64,000 nucleotides of DNA from Liolophura sinensis (taxonomy: Eukaryota; Mollusca; Polyplacophora; Chitonida; Chitonidae), in the NCBI RefSeq assembly GCF_032854445.1, contig NC_088305.1, positions 8,665,717 through 8,729,716 on the forward strand. The letters are read 5' to 3'. A model generated the notes under the pieces. It was not told the origin of the DNA. It worked only from the letters and a program-made list of their open reading frames with translations, and did not search any database. Numbering within the stretch: position 1 is the stretch's first letter; every line of letters begins with the position of its first letter. The position numbers were made by a program, and so were the translations under genes. This document shows, piece after piece, positions 11,001 to 26,000 of the stretch.

Positions 11001-14000
11001 CCAACAACTTGCCTGATTTAGCAGTTCATAAAACTGCATAATGTTCAAGTCATGTGATACATTCAAATATTGACCTCTGAACAAAATAAAGTAGAATGAA
11101 AAACTGTCACACACAGATATTATTCTGCAATTAGACAGTGCTAAGATCTTACCACTAAATCAACAAGAAAGGCAAAGATTATTATACTGTCAAAACTGTG
11201 ACTTTTTATTGATTGCAGGGCTGTGACTTCTTGTATTATGGAGTTGTAAATCATTGTGTTCAAATTTACTGCTGAGGTCTTTGATATGCAAATCGCGAAC
11301 TGCATTTGGCAATCCATGTACTATGGGTGGCAACTGCAACCCTGTGAATGGCTGATGAAATGTTGAGCTATGAGGTAAAAAACTTCCTTGGTCTTTGATA
11401 TGCAAACCACTACAGAAGACTGGCTATCTGTGTACTATGGGAGACCACTCTATAATTGGCAAAAAATTTTAAGGAAACTGGGCATCTATACCACCTCCCC
11501 CACTATCATCATCATGTCCGGGTGAGCTAAAAATTAAATATACTGCCTCAAGATACTACAAAAAGTGTCTCATGAGAAACATAAATGTGTGATAACTACT
11601 TTTGGACGTGACGAGAGGTGTAAATATATGCAGCGTAATGTGAGCCTGTTTTACCGTCTGGTGATGAATGTGGGTTGGGTCTGATCGATGCCTGCATGTC
11701 TTCTAGTGACGTCTCCAGCAAAACAGTTTGCATAATATCATCTTCTTCCTGTAAAACAAAATTAATACCTTGTACTGCATGTAACTTCACTTTTCATCCC
11801 AAATGGAGAAGTTTTTATTTATTTATTTACTTGATTGTTGTTTTATGCCGTACTCAATAACATTTCACTTATATGATGACGGACAGCATTATGGTCGGTG
11901 GAAACTGGGCAGAGCCCAGTAGGAAACCCACAACCATCCGCGACCAGGTTGCTGGCAGACCTTCCCACGTACGGCCGGACAGGAAGCCAGCATGAGCTGG
12001 ACTTGAACTCACAGCAACCGCATTGGTGAGAGGAGAAGTTTTTAACAGATCTTTTTGACATCATTAGTCTACAGTTAGAAGTCTTAGCTAAAAAAAAATT
12101 CTATACACTGCTTTGTCATCAAAGTTTATTTCATTTATTTATTTGGTTCATGTTTTATGCCGTACTGAAGAATATTTCACTTATACGACGCAGCCAGCAT
12201 TATGGTGGGAGAAAACCGAGCAGAAGCCAGCAAGAGTTGAATTCACAGCGACAGCATTAGTGAGAGGCTGGTGGGCCATTGCATCACGCTGGCACCCTAT
12301 TTACCCCCTCCGTCATCAACAACTGAGCGATTCTTTGTCAGGAGCTGTCGTAGACCACAAGCCCTTGACCTGCACATGCCACACATAAGAATGGTTATTA
12401 CTGTCACTAATATCTGTAAATCTGGCTCAACCTACACATACCTATAAATACATGCTCATTGCCACTTTCTTTGTGCAGCAATACCATGAACACTGGGGAG
12501 TTTCCAGTCTGTACATCTGCCCTTCGTGTATTCTAACCAGCAATCCACCAGTGCCATCAATTCGCCTGATTACCAAATGTTCAGGATGCCAACACACTTA
12601 CTTATCATCTCCCCCAATTATCACCTCACATGGCAGGGGTAGAAATGTTTTTTTGTAACTACCTGTCCCTGTGACATATTTTTTTTCTACCTGTCACCTC
12701 CAGCAATCCACTTGTCGTTTTTTGGGCATACAGAATTTTGACTCAAAATCCTGTGGAAACCATTTATTTCATGACTAAAATGTTTGTTTTAGCAGCGTTC
12801 TGATGAGAGACCAACCTCATCAATGAAGTGAGAGACCAACCTCATAAATAAATTCAGGAAATCTCTTTTTATACTTAGTGAAAAACTTCATTGGCCTCTA
12901 TTTCAGCCAAAATACAGCTAACACGCTTCTAAAAATTGTACAAGTGGTCCATTATAATTTTGCTCTCAAGATTGCAGTAAAAAAGTGCTTCAATAAACAA
13001 AATGAGCATTGATGACTGGAGTATTTGAACTACCATAAACGTTCAAACAATTCTCTTCCTAAGCCTTCCACTTTAAATTGAAACGTTTAGTGCACTTGGG
13101 TCATGAACCACTCTCTAAGTTAAGAAAAAGATAAACCATTATATGGTCCATGGATTTTGTCATCATCGTTTGTTCAAAACTCCGGAAAATTGAGTATATG
13201 ACAGAAAGGAGTTGAGGTCAGGCAAGGAAGGAAATGCTTGAGCCTTTACCCGCACAGAAATTAATATCTGTTAAACTGATTTAAATACATGTACTATACT
13301 GTATTGATATTAAAAAAATAATAACAGCTTTCAAAATTGTGATCTTGGTTGTTCTTTATTCTCCAAGCTGGCAGAGCTTAACCACAGCCAAAATAGCATG
13401 TGCAACAGAGTTGTTTCTTTGACAGGTGTGGCCCATAAGCCTCTACCACCGCCTTGTCTTTTGACAGTCAACTGACCAGAGTGTGTTAGTTGGAAAAAGG
13501 TCAAAAGTAGACAAGGTTTTATCTGACAGTGTTAATGTTAACAGGTCATTTAATGTGTCTTCGGTCAGCCTCGATCTCCGGTCACTTTTGACACGATTCA
13601 TTACTGAATAGCTCCTCTCTACAAATGCTGTGGAAATTTTAAAACCCACAATATTTTCACACGACAGAAGATGTTCTTTAACTCAAAAGAATCTGCCCTT
13701 CTTTCTTAATATTTCATGCCAGAAACACCTGATAGTCCTTCCTACCTTAAGAGTTTTTTTTATTGTTTTTGACACAAACTCCCACAGAGTCAGTCCCTCT
13801 TCCTCAACTTTATCAGAGTCATACCCTTTTTCTTTCATGACAGAGGAAAAATGTTCACTAAGAATTGTCAGCTCTTCTTTGCCATAATAACTATAGTCAT
13901 CAGTGTCTATATCTGGTAAATTACACAAGTCAAATATAGTAAAACATGACGTAACTGCACTGTTTCTCCGCGTTCCCATCACTTTGTGAGCCATACATGT

Positions 14001-17000
14001 ATCTCGACACTAAAGCTTTCTTTAATTGTCTTTCAGTTCGTTGCCTACTTTTACAACAGGGTATGTTAAATCATACGTGTTTCCACTCCCTGTCCTTTTG
14101 ACTTTAAGTGTCACATCTCTGAAAACTGCTGGCCCTGGGTATCCAGTGAAATTGTTTGCCTTGAATGTGTTTACTTCTGCTTCACAGTCAAAAGTGTCTA
14201 CTTTCATGTCGGAACATTTCACTGTTGAGACTAAAGTATCGACGCTCACATCATCACTTTGTAGTAAACTACTTAAACATGACACAACTGCTAAAACACT
14301 TGAGAACAACAAATGTAAATAACACAATGTTCTCATCCAGCAGCTTGTCCAGAAACCCTGTAGCCTTTGCTTTAGTTTCGTTGCATTGGGCGTTGTCTCG
14401 CTGGCACTCATGCAGCTGTGTGCACTGCGCAGCATAATTCCTGTCAACTGCTTAAATAACACGCTCCTGATGTGCCACCCACCTGGTGCCTTTGATGTTC
14501 AATAGTTCACAGGGGCCTCCGTGGCTCAGTCGGTTAGCGCGCTAGCGCAGCGTAATGACCCAGGAGCCTCTCACCAATGCGGTCGCTGTGAGTTCAAGTC
14601 CAGCTCATGCTGGCTTCCTCTCCGGCCGTAAGTGGGAAGGTTTGTCAGCAACCTGCTGATGGTCGTGGGTTTCCCCCAGGGCTGTGCCCGGTTTCCACCC
14701 ACCATAATGCTGGCCGCCGTCGTATAAGTGAAATATTCTTGAGTATGGCGTAAAACACCAATCAAATAAATAAATAAATAAATAAATCAATAGTTCACCT
14801 GTTGTCTTCAGCATACAAAATTGCAGGTTTGCTCTTGTCATAAAAAGGACATAACCCACTGGGCAGTTCGTGTACCTCAGCATATAAAGGTATGGTCTGG
14901 GTTGCATCTTTAAATGCTAACTCTAGCCTATCGTTAGCACAGTGAAATGACAAGATTCCTTTGATATCCTCTTCTTGGACCAGTTTACAGAAGTTTTTCA
15001 TAACTGAAGGCCCATCCGTTGCCAACTAGGATGCATTTGGATTTAACGTTTATGCCAAGATCTTCAAATGTTTTGAGGCAACATTTGCCTCAAACCTTCC
15101 GCAGTAGTGCGTCCTGTAATGCTTTTTATTTTTACAAAGCTAGAACATGGCTCAAAGTTCAGATCTATGTAGGAAACAAAAAATAACTGTTCTTCCAAGT
15201 TTGCCTAGTCTGCTGAGCCATCCAGGGCCACTGAAATAAATTCCGAGGAGTTTATTGCATGGACTGTACCATCAAGTTCACACTTTGTAATATATTTAAT
15301 GAAAGTCTTGGCCTCTTTGTCATTGTTATAATGCTTTGTAACTGAAATGCCACTGAATTCCTTCGCAAAAGTGACCTGTTGGAGTGCATTTAACAAAGGG
15401 AAATCAGCAAATGGTCTTTCATTTTGTCCAATAAAAAATGCAGTTCCAAAAAGTTTCTCAAGTAAATCTTGTTCATTTTGGTCCATATTTGATATGGCTT
15501 TGACAGTTGGCTTATCGGAGGTGGTAAGCTTGGAACTAAGCATGGCCGTTGAGTTGAGTTTATGGGCAGAACTAACTTCATGCTCACGGACATTTTCTAT
15601 GCACAGCATGTCGCAGCATGTGACAGGCTTATCTGCAGCGTCCTTCCCGAATTCCCTGCATATTCTGCAGAACATTCTCTCTGAATTAAATCCTAGAGGG
15701 TCTCTGTTCTTCTTTCTCACGCTTCAGAGAATTTAAAAACCCCGAGTTTTTTTCCGTCCTGAGATGTCGTGGTGTCGTCCATAACACCAGGCCTCCCTTC
15801 GTGACCAGACTGACTCTGATTTCAGTTTCAGGTCTATCGTGGTCCCTCTCACTAGTACTTGTAGAAGCTGTGTGTTCAGTCTGTTCAGTGGGTGCATCTT
15901 GCAATCTTGCTATTTCAAATAGCGAAACATTTTTGTGACGAATGGCGTCTGAGGATACTCAGTAGGAGTTATTCCCCTTAGACATGCACATAAAATGTAG
16001 TAAAGAGGAACTCTTAACATCGGAAATCAGACTGCTTTCCCTGAACGTAAGCGTAAATATGATTGGTTGTTAACGGTACGTTTTAGCCACTCAGTAATGC
16101 TCTTACTGTAACTTGTAACTTCAAACACGGATTGTGTGTTCGACATTTTTAAAATCTTTATTAAAATGAAAACCGAGCTTAGTAAAACCTACTCTGCGCT
16201 TTCCCACAGCAGAACCCTATACAGTCATGCATGGAGCTATGGTGATAAATGGTCATAGGCTTCTAAAATCTACTTGACACAGTGACAGGTAATATTTTTC
16301 GTGACTTTACACGCTGAAAAGTCACCTGTCATCGACAGGCAGACAGGCATTATTTCCATCCCTGCATGGTTACTAGCTCATTTAATTATCACCTTCAACA
16401 GGCTCTGCTCAGTTTCCTCTCACCATAATGCTGCCTGCCATCGTACAAGCGAAATATTCTTGAGTACAACGCAAAACACCAATCAAATAAATAAATAAAT
16501 TTTAACTTTCTGTAGTTACCAACTCGCCTATCAACTCACATTGCTGTCAACACGGTTATCAATTCACCTAATTATAACCTCACCTGGATAAAAATTCACC
16601 TAATGATCACTTCACCTGGTTATCAACTCAACCAGTTATCAACTGATCAAATTATAACCCCACCGAATTATAACTTCACCTGGTTATCAATTCAACCAGT
16701 TATCAACAGATCAAATTATAACCCCACCTAATTATCACTTCACCTGGCTATCAACTCAACCAGTTATCAACAGATCAAATTATAATCCCACCTAATTATA
16801 ACTTCACCTGGTTATCAATTCAACCAGTTATCAACAGATCAAATTATAACCCCACCTAATTATCACCTCACCTGGCTATCAACTCAACCAGTTATCAACA
16901 GATCAAATTATAACCCCACCTAATTATCACTTCCCCTGGTTATCAGCTCACCTCGTTATCACTACAGAGTGACTGTGCAAGATCCATCATCCCTGTGGTG

Positions 17001-20000
17001 TGTGAGTGAGGTTCCCGCATCAGCCCCTCAAACATATCTGTGCCAAAACAAAACACACAGCCATTAATTCAGTCTTCGAAAATCAAATGTCTCCCTTCCT
17101 GACTTAGACTGATATTTACATGTAAATTATATGAATTTTGTCCATGAATAAGTTGCCCATTTTCCTTGATTCTGGGGGTTCTATTGATTTTAGAAATGTT
17201 TTTTGATGTTTGCTTGGAAGGTAGAGTGATATCTTACTGGGAAAAAGTGAATTTTAGCACCAGAGACAATATCTCATGATATTTATTTGCCTCTCAAAAT
17301 GTTCTTTTGTGGTCAAACTTTTAGGTTATTTATGGTATGTAGGTATTTAATTTTATTATCGTAAACCGCTTAGAGTCACAAGGCCCCACGAGCAGTGAGT
17401 GCATGGGAATTTACAAATTCCCAATGTCCACAGCTGGGTTTGAACCTGCCCCTCTTGTATCCTATGGGTGAAAGGCGAACGCCTCTAACCACTAGATCAC
17501 TGCCTGTTACCTGTCTACATGTCACCCTAAGTCCTACTATATCTGGCCATATATGCCATGCACAATGAAAATATTACAGTCCAACAAAATACACCCACCT
17601 TTAGTGAGGCTCAACATTTCCTTATCCTGATTATCATAGGTGCTGGACCTGGGGGTGGTGGGTTGGCTGTCATGGCCGTGTGGGGAGCTACCACTGGTGT
17701 TGGCGGAGTGCACAGAGCTGCGAGATGTAGCCCGGGCGTCTGCCGTTGTGCCATACATGTCCAGAGCTGTGGCCGTTTTCTGGAGGACCGGGGACGCCGT
17801 GTAGGGTTGGCTTGTCCGGCGTGCCATGTTACTCGGTACTGGATTGGCCAATAGGGCCGAGGTTGACATGGTGGTATGAAGCCTAGGCTTGGCCACACTG
17901 GCTTTACATACGTCCACGTGCAAATTGAGTGGGTTCGCGTGCGGGTGGAGGCCCGGCAGTCTTCCATGCTGGCCACCCGGGTGCATGGGGACATTCGGCG
18001 GCGGCAACTGCTGGGTAACTGGGGTATCCACAGATGATCCAACTGTCGGGGGAGACCCAGACCCAAACATATCAGAGCTGTTGAACACTGTGTCCACACG
18101 ATCGTCTGCTGGGATCGTCACAGAGATATTGGGTGAGGATTTGGAGCGTGGCTTGACTGAGTGGGTGCTGCTCATTGTCTCCTCGTCCGACTGAAGCCTC
18201 TCCCCGAAGACAGGCTCCTCAAACACTGGTAGCTTTGGCAGGCAGGACAGGGTGCTGGCAATCTCGCCCTTGTCTTGCACGTACTCCAGGATATGGTGCT
18301 GAGGGTCACTGTTATTCCAGCTGTTTGTAGCCGGCGCATTATTAGAGGTCTGACTGGGCACACTGGAGTTTGTCTCCGCAGGATTTTCCAAGGGTACAAC
18401 AAGAGGAATTGGCAATGCTGTTGTTGACACTGTAGTTGATGTGACTTTGACTTCTGTCGTCACTGTGACCGCTGCAAGTTCTGCACCTTGTGCAGACTCA
18501 CCAGGACCTCCTCTGTCACTGACCTCTGTCTGACCTTGGTTTGGGTAATTGACAGTTGGCAAGCCCTGCCCATTTCCAGGTCCAGACTCATCTGGCCCAC
18601 TCCCTCGGAGTGGCTGATCACCAGACATACAGCCAGGGGCAATGGAGTTCACTGTCGAAAAGAGGGTTTCTCCTGTTGATATAAAAAAAACAAGGACAAG
18701 GCATGAAAGAAAGAAACAAACAAAAAAAAATCAATTAACGCAAAATTGCAATATTTGCGACTATGAACCTGCAACAAGACTACCACAAATGCTTTTGTGT
18801 CCTCTTGCACTCAGATGTCGGGTTAAGTGAAAAGGCCATGTTAAAAAATAGGAAGCCAAAAGTTTCAAATGATCTAACGACACAGCAACTTGTGGCAGCT
18901 AAAAATATTTTTAAAACTATGACACACACCAAATTTTCTTGAGAAATTCTTTAACATGATAATGAATCTATATTCTAACCCCTAATCAAAAACATTTTTC
19001 CAGCCCTTTAAAAGCCCTAATAAACTTTCCAGGAACTTTAGTATGAGTATATTCTCCTACAGCGATAATGCCAGTCTACTATGGCAATTTAAATACTAGC
19101 CAGTTTAAGATAATACGATGTTGATACCTCAAATACATAGTACATGTACTGTACAATCCAGTATAATTTCTGCAAAATCTACTTTTAACAAACATGGTTA
19201 CCCTACAGTTGTACAGGTGGAGTGAATAATTTTTTTCTCTTGCCAGAATGAGCTTCAGCATGAGTGCTTTCCACACTCAACTCAGCATCCAATCAAATCT
19301 CAGCATTACCTGCAGGGTGGCACTCCAGGTTGATGGCCTGTAACAATTCATGGGCGTATGGCCGACTCTCCACATCTAGGGTCCAGCCAAGCTGTATCAG
19401 CTTTTGGATGTCCTCAGTCACATTTCTTGGCATATCTTCTAGTGGTGGAGAGTTTTTCGAAATCTGTATAAAGCACAGGAGATGAAATCCAAGTACCGCA
19501 CAAGAAAACGTACTTTCACCAAAAATAGTTATCAAATCCATCAGCTGTCAAAGGAACCTAGTCACAGTCAGATTGTTTACAAGGAATGAATAATAATGTT
19601 AAAGAGATGTGAACAAATATCATAAACCTGCCTAGTCTGGTTCTCTGATGTACTCTGCGTACCTCGAATGTGACGTCAGGTACTACGACTGGTCACTTAA
19701 AAACACATCATGATTCATGGAAGGGTTGTTGCGATGTGTTAACGCTAGAATTTGACCAGAACAGTCACATATCGGAAACAATGACCCGAGGTCAACAATG
19801 ACGTCACTGAACCAGATGTATCTTCAACTGAAGAGATTAACATCATCTGACATCAGGAGCAGGGAACAAGCCAAAAACCTGCCCCGTATAATTGTAGGCA
19901 TGAACTTCAGCTTGCCATAAAAGCATCAACAACATGCCTCAAAAAAAAAGGGGACACAACTCCACTGTTGCAAACCATCACTTAAAACCTTTGTATTTTA

Positions 20001-23000
20001 AGCTCAACGCACAGACAACATTAGTTGTCAAAAAATGGGAATTCTTGATCCCAGCAACGAAAAAGCCTCAAAATTAAATTGTGTGTTTGTAATTCAAATA
20101 CTGCACTTCTTTAATTTCACGCAAAATCTGTGGATGATCTGGAACTGGATCACAGGATTGTCGTCACCACATCAACCAATCAGCATCGATAGAAATGTCA
20201 TGTGATCATGTGACCCTGGGATCTGAAAATCCTATTTTAACAGCAAATGTGGTGTGTGAGCTACATGTACCTGGGGTCAGTTTCATGAAGCACACTCAGT
20301 GTTAAGTTACCCTTAGCTAAGTGCACTTTATATCTCTATAACATATGTTGTCATGGTAGTTAAGGGCTTACTTAGCTAAGTGAGCTTCATGAAACTGGAC
20401 CCAGCATTATGAACTACCAGTACCACTACCTCTGCTTGACCTAGACATGTCTTCTAAAAAAGTAACCAGTTGCCTACACCTATCCTAATTGTCTTCTATA
20501 AAAGTAACCAGTTGCCTACACCTATCCTAATTTTCTTCTAAAAAAGTAACCAGTTGCCTACACCTATCCTAATTTTCTTCTAAAAAAGTAACCTGTTGCC
20601 TACACCTATCCTAATTTTCTTCTAAAAAAGTAACCAGTTGCCTACACCTATCCTAATTCTTTTCAACCTTTTCAACTACTGTAACCAATATTTTGAAACA
20701 TCCTTGGAGAAGTATGGTGCCGTAGAAAACTAATCTGTTTTACGAAGCTTGCATCTTTAATGACACAAACAAATCATTTGGCTGTTGTAAAGACTAGGGT
20801 TATATTCACATGTGACTTTTTACGTCACTACTTACGTCAGTTCATTCATGCTTCGCTGAAAGAGGTTGGCCAAATATGGAGGTGACCCTTTTCACACGTA
20901 GTTCACATGAGAAAAGCATATGACACACACACATGCGCATTCAACCCTTACCATGTTCACTTGTCTTAAAGGTGTCTAAAAACCACACTCCAGCACAACA
21001 ACTTGAGTGGTGTAGTGGTATTAAGCAACTGGCTCTGGACCAGACAGGAGTTTCACAACAAGTTATGTAAATCCTTTCAAAACAGTATAAATTGCAAAGC
21101 AATGTCATATAAACGACACAGACACGAAACAGAAACCGAACGATAAACGCCTTATTTGCGCTGTTTTTTTTTTTTGTATGCAAAATGAACATCTCCCCAT
21201 TCAAATTTAACTCATGAAAAATTAGTAACAGCACGAGACTGAGGGCAAAAAAATGATGTCAGAATGCACGTGGAAATCAACACGTAAATATAACTCTGGT
21301 CCATACAACTCCCAATCATTTTAGCATGATTTTCATAATAACTGTATGCATAAATTCCACTGAAAAAATCGCTTTAGTGGTTGAAGATTTATAGTAACCC
21401 CACCCCTCCCCTTTCCTCACCAGATTACAACATCACAAGTTGCTTACTGAAATTCTTATAATTTGTAACATGGCGTAGCCTTGACAGTTTACGAACAAAA
21501 TAAAGGTAGTACCTTTAAGAACATGACATAATTTATAATTTGTAGAACAGATAGCAGCAGTGGGGAAAGCAAAAATTTACACTTCTATCTCAATATTTTT
21601 GGAGAATTTTATTTATTTATTTATTTATTTGATTCGTGTTTTACGCCGTACTCAAGAATATTTCACTTATACAACGGCAGCCAGCATTATCGTGGGAGGA
21701 AACCAGGCAGAGCCCGGCGGAAACCCACGACCATCCGCGGGTTGCTGGCAGACCTTCCCACGAGAGGAGTTTTTGGAGAAGTAAAGATATGAGCTCTGTA
21801 GAAGGGCTAACCCATGTGAGAAAAGAGAAACAGTGTATTCCTGTTACAATTACACACATATTGGATAAAACAAGCAGACCAGATGTAGTGAAAATTACAA
21901 AAGATACAGTATTTACAGAAATGAATACTTCTCAGGAAAGCAATATAATGACTGTATTTTATAAAAACTTTGTACTTTACTGCATGTACAAGTATCTCTG
22001 ATTTGCCCAGATGTGTCAATCTTACACTCAGCAGACAGTTTGTTTCCAGTATTACCCCACATCCCCCTTCCCCTCGATCCTACAACATCCTTACCACGTA
22101 GTGCAGGACAGCAGCATGGCCATATTGCTGCACCCAGGGCGGCTGGCCATTAAAGATGTGAGCTAGCACACACGTGGCAGCCCACACATCTGACTTGAAG
22201 TCATAGCCCAGACTGGCGGCTTTCTCGGGGCTCCACTGGGTCTGGGAGCCCACAGGGCTTGTCTTCCCAACGCGTTCTCCGGGCTGGACCTTGCGCGCCA
22301 AACCAAAGTCAGCCACCACAATCTCTGGCTGAGGAGTGGATGTCCTCAATAAGATGTTGTCAGCTGTCAAAATGGAAAAGCAGTCAGGATGCAAATCCAA
22401 CACTTTGTTGGAATTCTTCAACTGTTCACATGTACAAGAAGCAAAGAATTGAAAGCACCACCATCCAACTTCATGTAATTACGATTTGTCATTTCAGCTT
22501 GTGAAAGTTATTGTGCCAAAACCAAGGGACAATCAAAATCAAGGAAATCATTAAAAAGCCTGGGCTAAACCTACGACCATCTGCAGGTTGCTGGCAGAGA
22601 GGAGGCCAGCATGACCACATTAGAAAGAGGCTTCTGGATTAATTTTTGTTGGATGCTATTGAAAGAAAGCAAATGAAAATGGTATGATCAATTTCTGGAA
22701 CACAATCTCCACTTTAAACGAGGCCTTGGGTACACAGGGACAAAAGTCTCTTTCAGCAGAATTTTCGAACCTGAAATTACATTAGTGTTAGTGGCCAGTC
22801 AAGGTCTGCAGTGAAACCTGGCGACACCAGACCGTGGACATACCTGACTGACTAGGACGATGACTTACCTTTGAGGTCCTCATGTAGTACATTGTTTTGC
22901 TGCAGGTAGATGAGCACTTCCAAAAGCTGCTTGAAGTACCGCAGTGCCACAGCTTTGCTCAAACGACGATTCAGTTCTCTCTGATTATTAATGTGCTCAG

Positions 23001-26000
23001 TCAAACATCCACCTAGACATCAACAACAAGCACAAACAACCTTAACTATTGTCATATTTGTTTAATATTTCATCCATGTTTAAGACTTAATGAAGAGCTT
23101 TTCATGACGGCATATACATGATGTGTGGAATGAATGTATGCTTGAGGTTCAAGGTCACACTTCAAAATCTTTTCAGTCGTGTAACGGCGAGGAGCCATTA
23201 GGTGTGTGTACATATACTGTGTCTTCTTGTGACATGGTGAGTCCTTGCCTCCAAAGTGATCATGCCACTTCAGTATCATAATACACCCTAACCAGTCACA
23301 TACTGACATAAGGCCAACCAGTCTTGCTTCTTTGCTCTTACCTCTCAGCGCTGAGCGCTGAGTGCTGAGTGACAAGTGAGGCAACAAATAAGTACCGTTT
23401 ACAAAATCTTTGGTAAGACCCGACCCAGGTTTGATCTTGGGTCTCCTGACTTCAATGCAGACGCTCTAACGATTAGGCCACCGAATCGGTCCGTTCATAT
23501 GTGGGGAAACCACAATGTCTGCACTAAACTACTGCCCTTCTCAATAAGCATGTCTATACAATGTGAAACTTACTTGTCTCTGGCAAAACTTAATCTATCA
23601 TCAATCCAGCCTTGCAACACAAAACCATATGTGCACCTGTGGAAATACAGGTTATTGTAGAAAGGACATCTTGTACTTATTGCATGTGACAAATTTCCAC
23701 TTGGAATCTTTCTCAAGGAGATCTTTCAAAAGCTCACCATCAATGAACTCAGCCAGGATGTAGATGTGACTGTCGGCCCGGATGGCTCCATACAGCTGTA
23801 CTATGTTACTATGGTCTAGGTTACTCCAGATCAACAGCTCATCCTCTTGGTAACTCGTTATCAAAATCTGCAACACACAACATATTTTATCGTTGTTTAA
23901 CACCAAAAGAATTCTTCATTTAAAGGACGGGGAACATGCACTCCGATTCCTCAGAACATTTTTGCTTATGAAAGCGCAACTTTCAGTTGAATTCATGCAC
24001 ATTTAATTTTGGAGACTAAACTACACTGGTTGGTCTGGTCAGTTTCATGGCTTCACAAAAAGTATAATTTTTATCAAACAGCACAGAATAATGCCTTCAG
24101 AATATGCTTTATAAACACCTTGCAAATATGTGAAAAATTGCAGTAGGCACAGTACTGTGGGTGGAGGAAGTGGATGTATCCCACGTGAACCACAGTCTAT
24201 TGGCGAGTAACTGATCAACTTTCCCATCTGTGAAACACAATTTAGACAGGTGGTTTTCAACAAACGTTAGATTGCGTAAATGGCCACATGAGAGAAGATA
24301 CATCTGCAAATCCCCTGCCGATGACTGGATTTGAACCCTCATCTCAGGAGCCCACAACCATGCTCACTTATTCACAGTAATAACTCACCACATATCATCA
24401 TTAATCAAGACCATCTGTTAACAGCTACTACTCAAAATCTGGCCTAATCTGGGGTCTGTTCTACAAAGCTGCTGCAAGGCTGCCTCAGGTGCTTTTGTCA
24501 TGGTGACAAATCTCTTCACTATATGTTGTCATGAAAATTGTGCGAGGCAAAGTTTGCAACTCCTTGCTCTATAGAACTCCTTGCCCTGGTGATTTGGTGA
24601 GGAATTTTTCAGACATCCATTCTTTTTGCTAACCTCTTTGATACAGAACTGGCACTCGGTGTTGAAATCTCTGGCCAGATAGCACCTCCCAGTCACGCCC
24701 CGCCCGAGCTGCGTGATCTTCTGCCACTGAACGTCTTCCTGGTAACGCGTCTTACCGATCTGAAGTTGGTCACTGTACTGCAACATACATAAAACACAAC
24801 AAGTCTGGATATTACTTGTATGTTTGGTGCGTAACATGATTGGTAAACAAGTTACCCATATTATTAAAAATGTTATTTACATATGGCAGTTTTGCTTCAT
24901 TCCAAACAGCTGGCATCGATCAGGATACTTCTAAGGTTGAGATCATTTCCCTTGTCCGGCATATTACTTCCAGGCTTGTACAACTCCCAATAACTTTCCC
25001 TCTGATTCATTGATTTAATGATTGCTGTTTAAAAGCCTTACATTATTCAAGAATTTTTCACCTATATGATGGCAGTCAGTTTCATTGGTGGAAGAATGAT
25101 GGTGGAGGCAACGTTTACCAGCTACTTGCCCCATGCTACTTTAGTAAAACATTCAGCAGAAAGCTCTTCACTTCAACAAAAGCTACTTCTTTACTGCACA
25201 TTTAAATCTGAAACTGAAACAGCTGTGCCAGAAATCTTGATTTTAATAGATTCCCTCACTCACCTGAAGCAGAATAACGCCCTCTTCACGAGACACTCGG
25301 GGAAATTTTTCTCCCTCCCACCACATCTTTTTCACATGGGTCCAATGCTCAACGATGTTGCGGAGACGAGCGATTGACCCGTACACCACCTCTCCTATAC
25401 CAGGCTCACCAGTGGGGCGTTCCTCAAATGATATGAGCTGATCATACAATGTCCTCGGGGCATGCTCGGTGGGCAGACTGACACAGCCTTGATTCCTGTA
25501 GGCCCGGACACCCTCATGGTTCACCACAGCCTCCCGTGGGAGGAGAGGGAGCGGCTGGTCAGGGAGGTTACGGATTAGAATGTCGGTTTGACTCATCTCC
25601 GTTTCAGACTGGCTGTTAACGCTGATCGACTGAGATGAAATGGACAGAGATTGAACACTGCAGATCCCCGTGGACCTAACACTGACTTTCTGCTGCTGTA
25701 CTTGCGGACTAGCTGCCTCATCTTCCAGGATAATATTCAATTTTCCCCGTGCTGAAACTTTGCGACGCAACGACCTCTTATTGGTCATAGTCGGCGATGG
25801 CGCAGTTGCAGATGGGGTCAAAGTTGGCAGTTCAACATCATCAAAAAGCCGTGTCATTAGCTCTTTCAGTGTGTCCCAAAGGAACTTTTCCCATGCCTGT
25901 GGCCGATCAGAAAACTGCATTCCCTGGCGGTGGATGCGACGACACAATGCCAGCGTGTGTGCACAGTCACTGCCCAAGCTGGGCTGCACGCAGCAACCCA

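Noticed and set aside
17558..18194. Plus-strand frames opposite kinase exon 13
   Set aside because: Shadows of a GC-richer coding exon on the minus strand whose splice phases fit the kinase gene.
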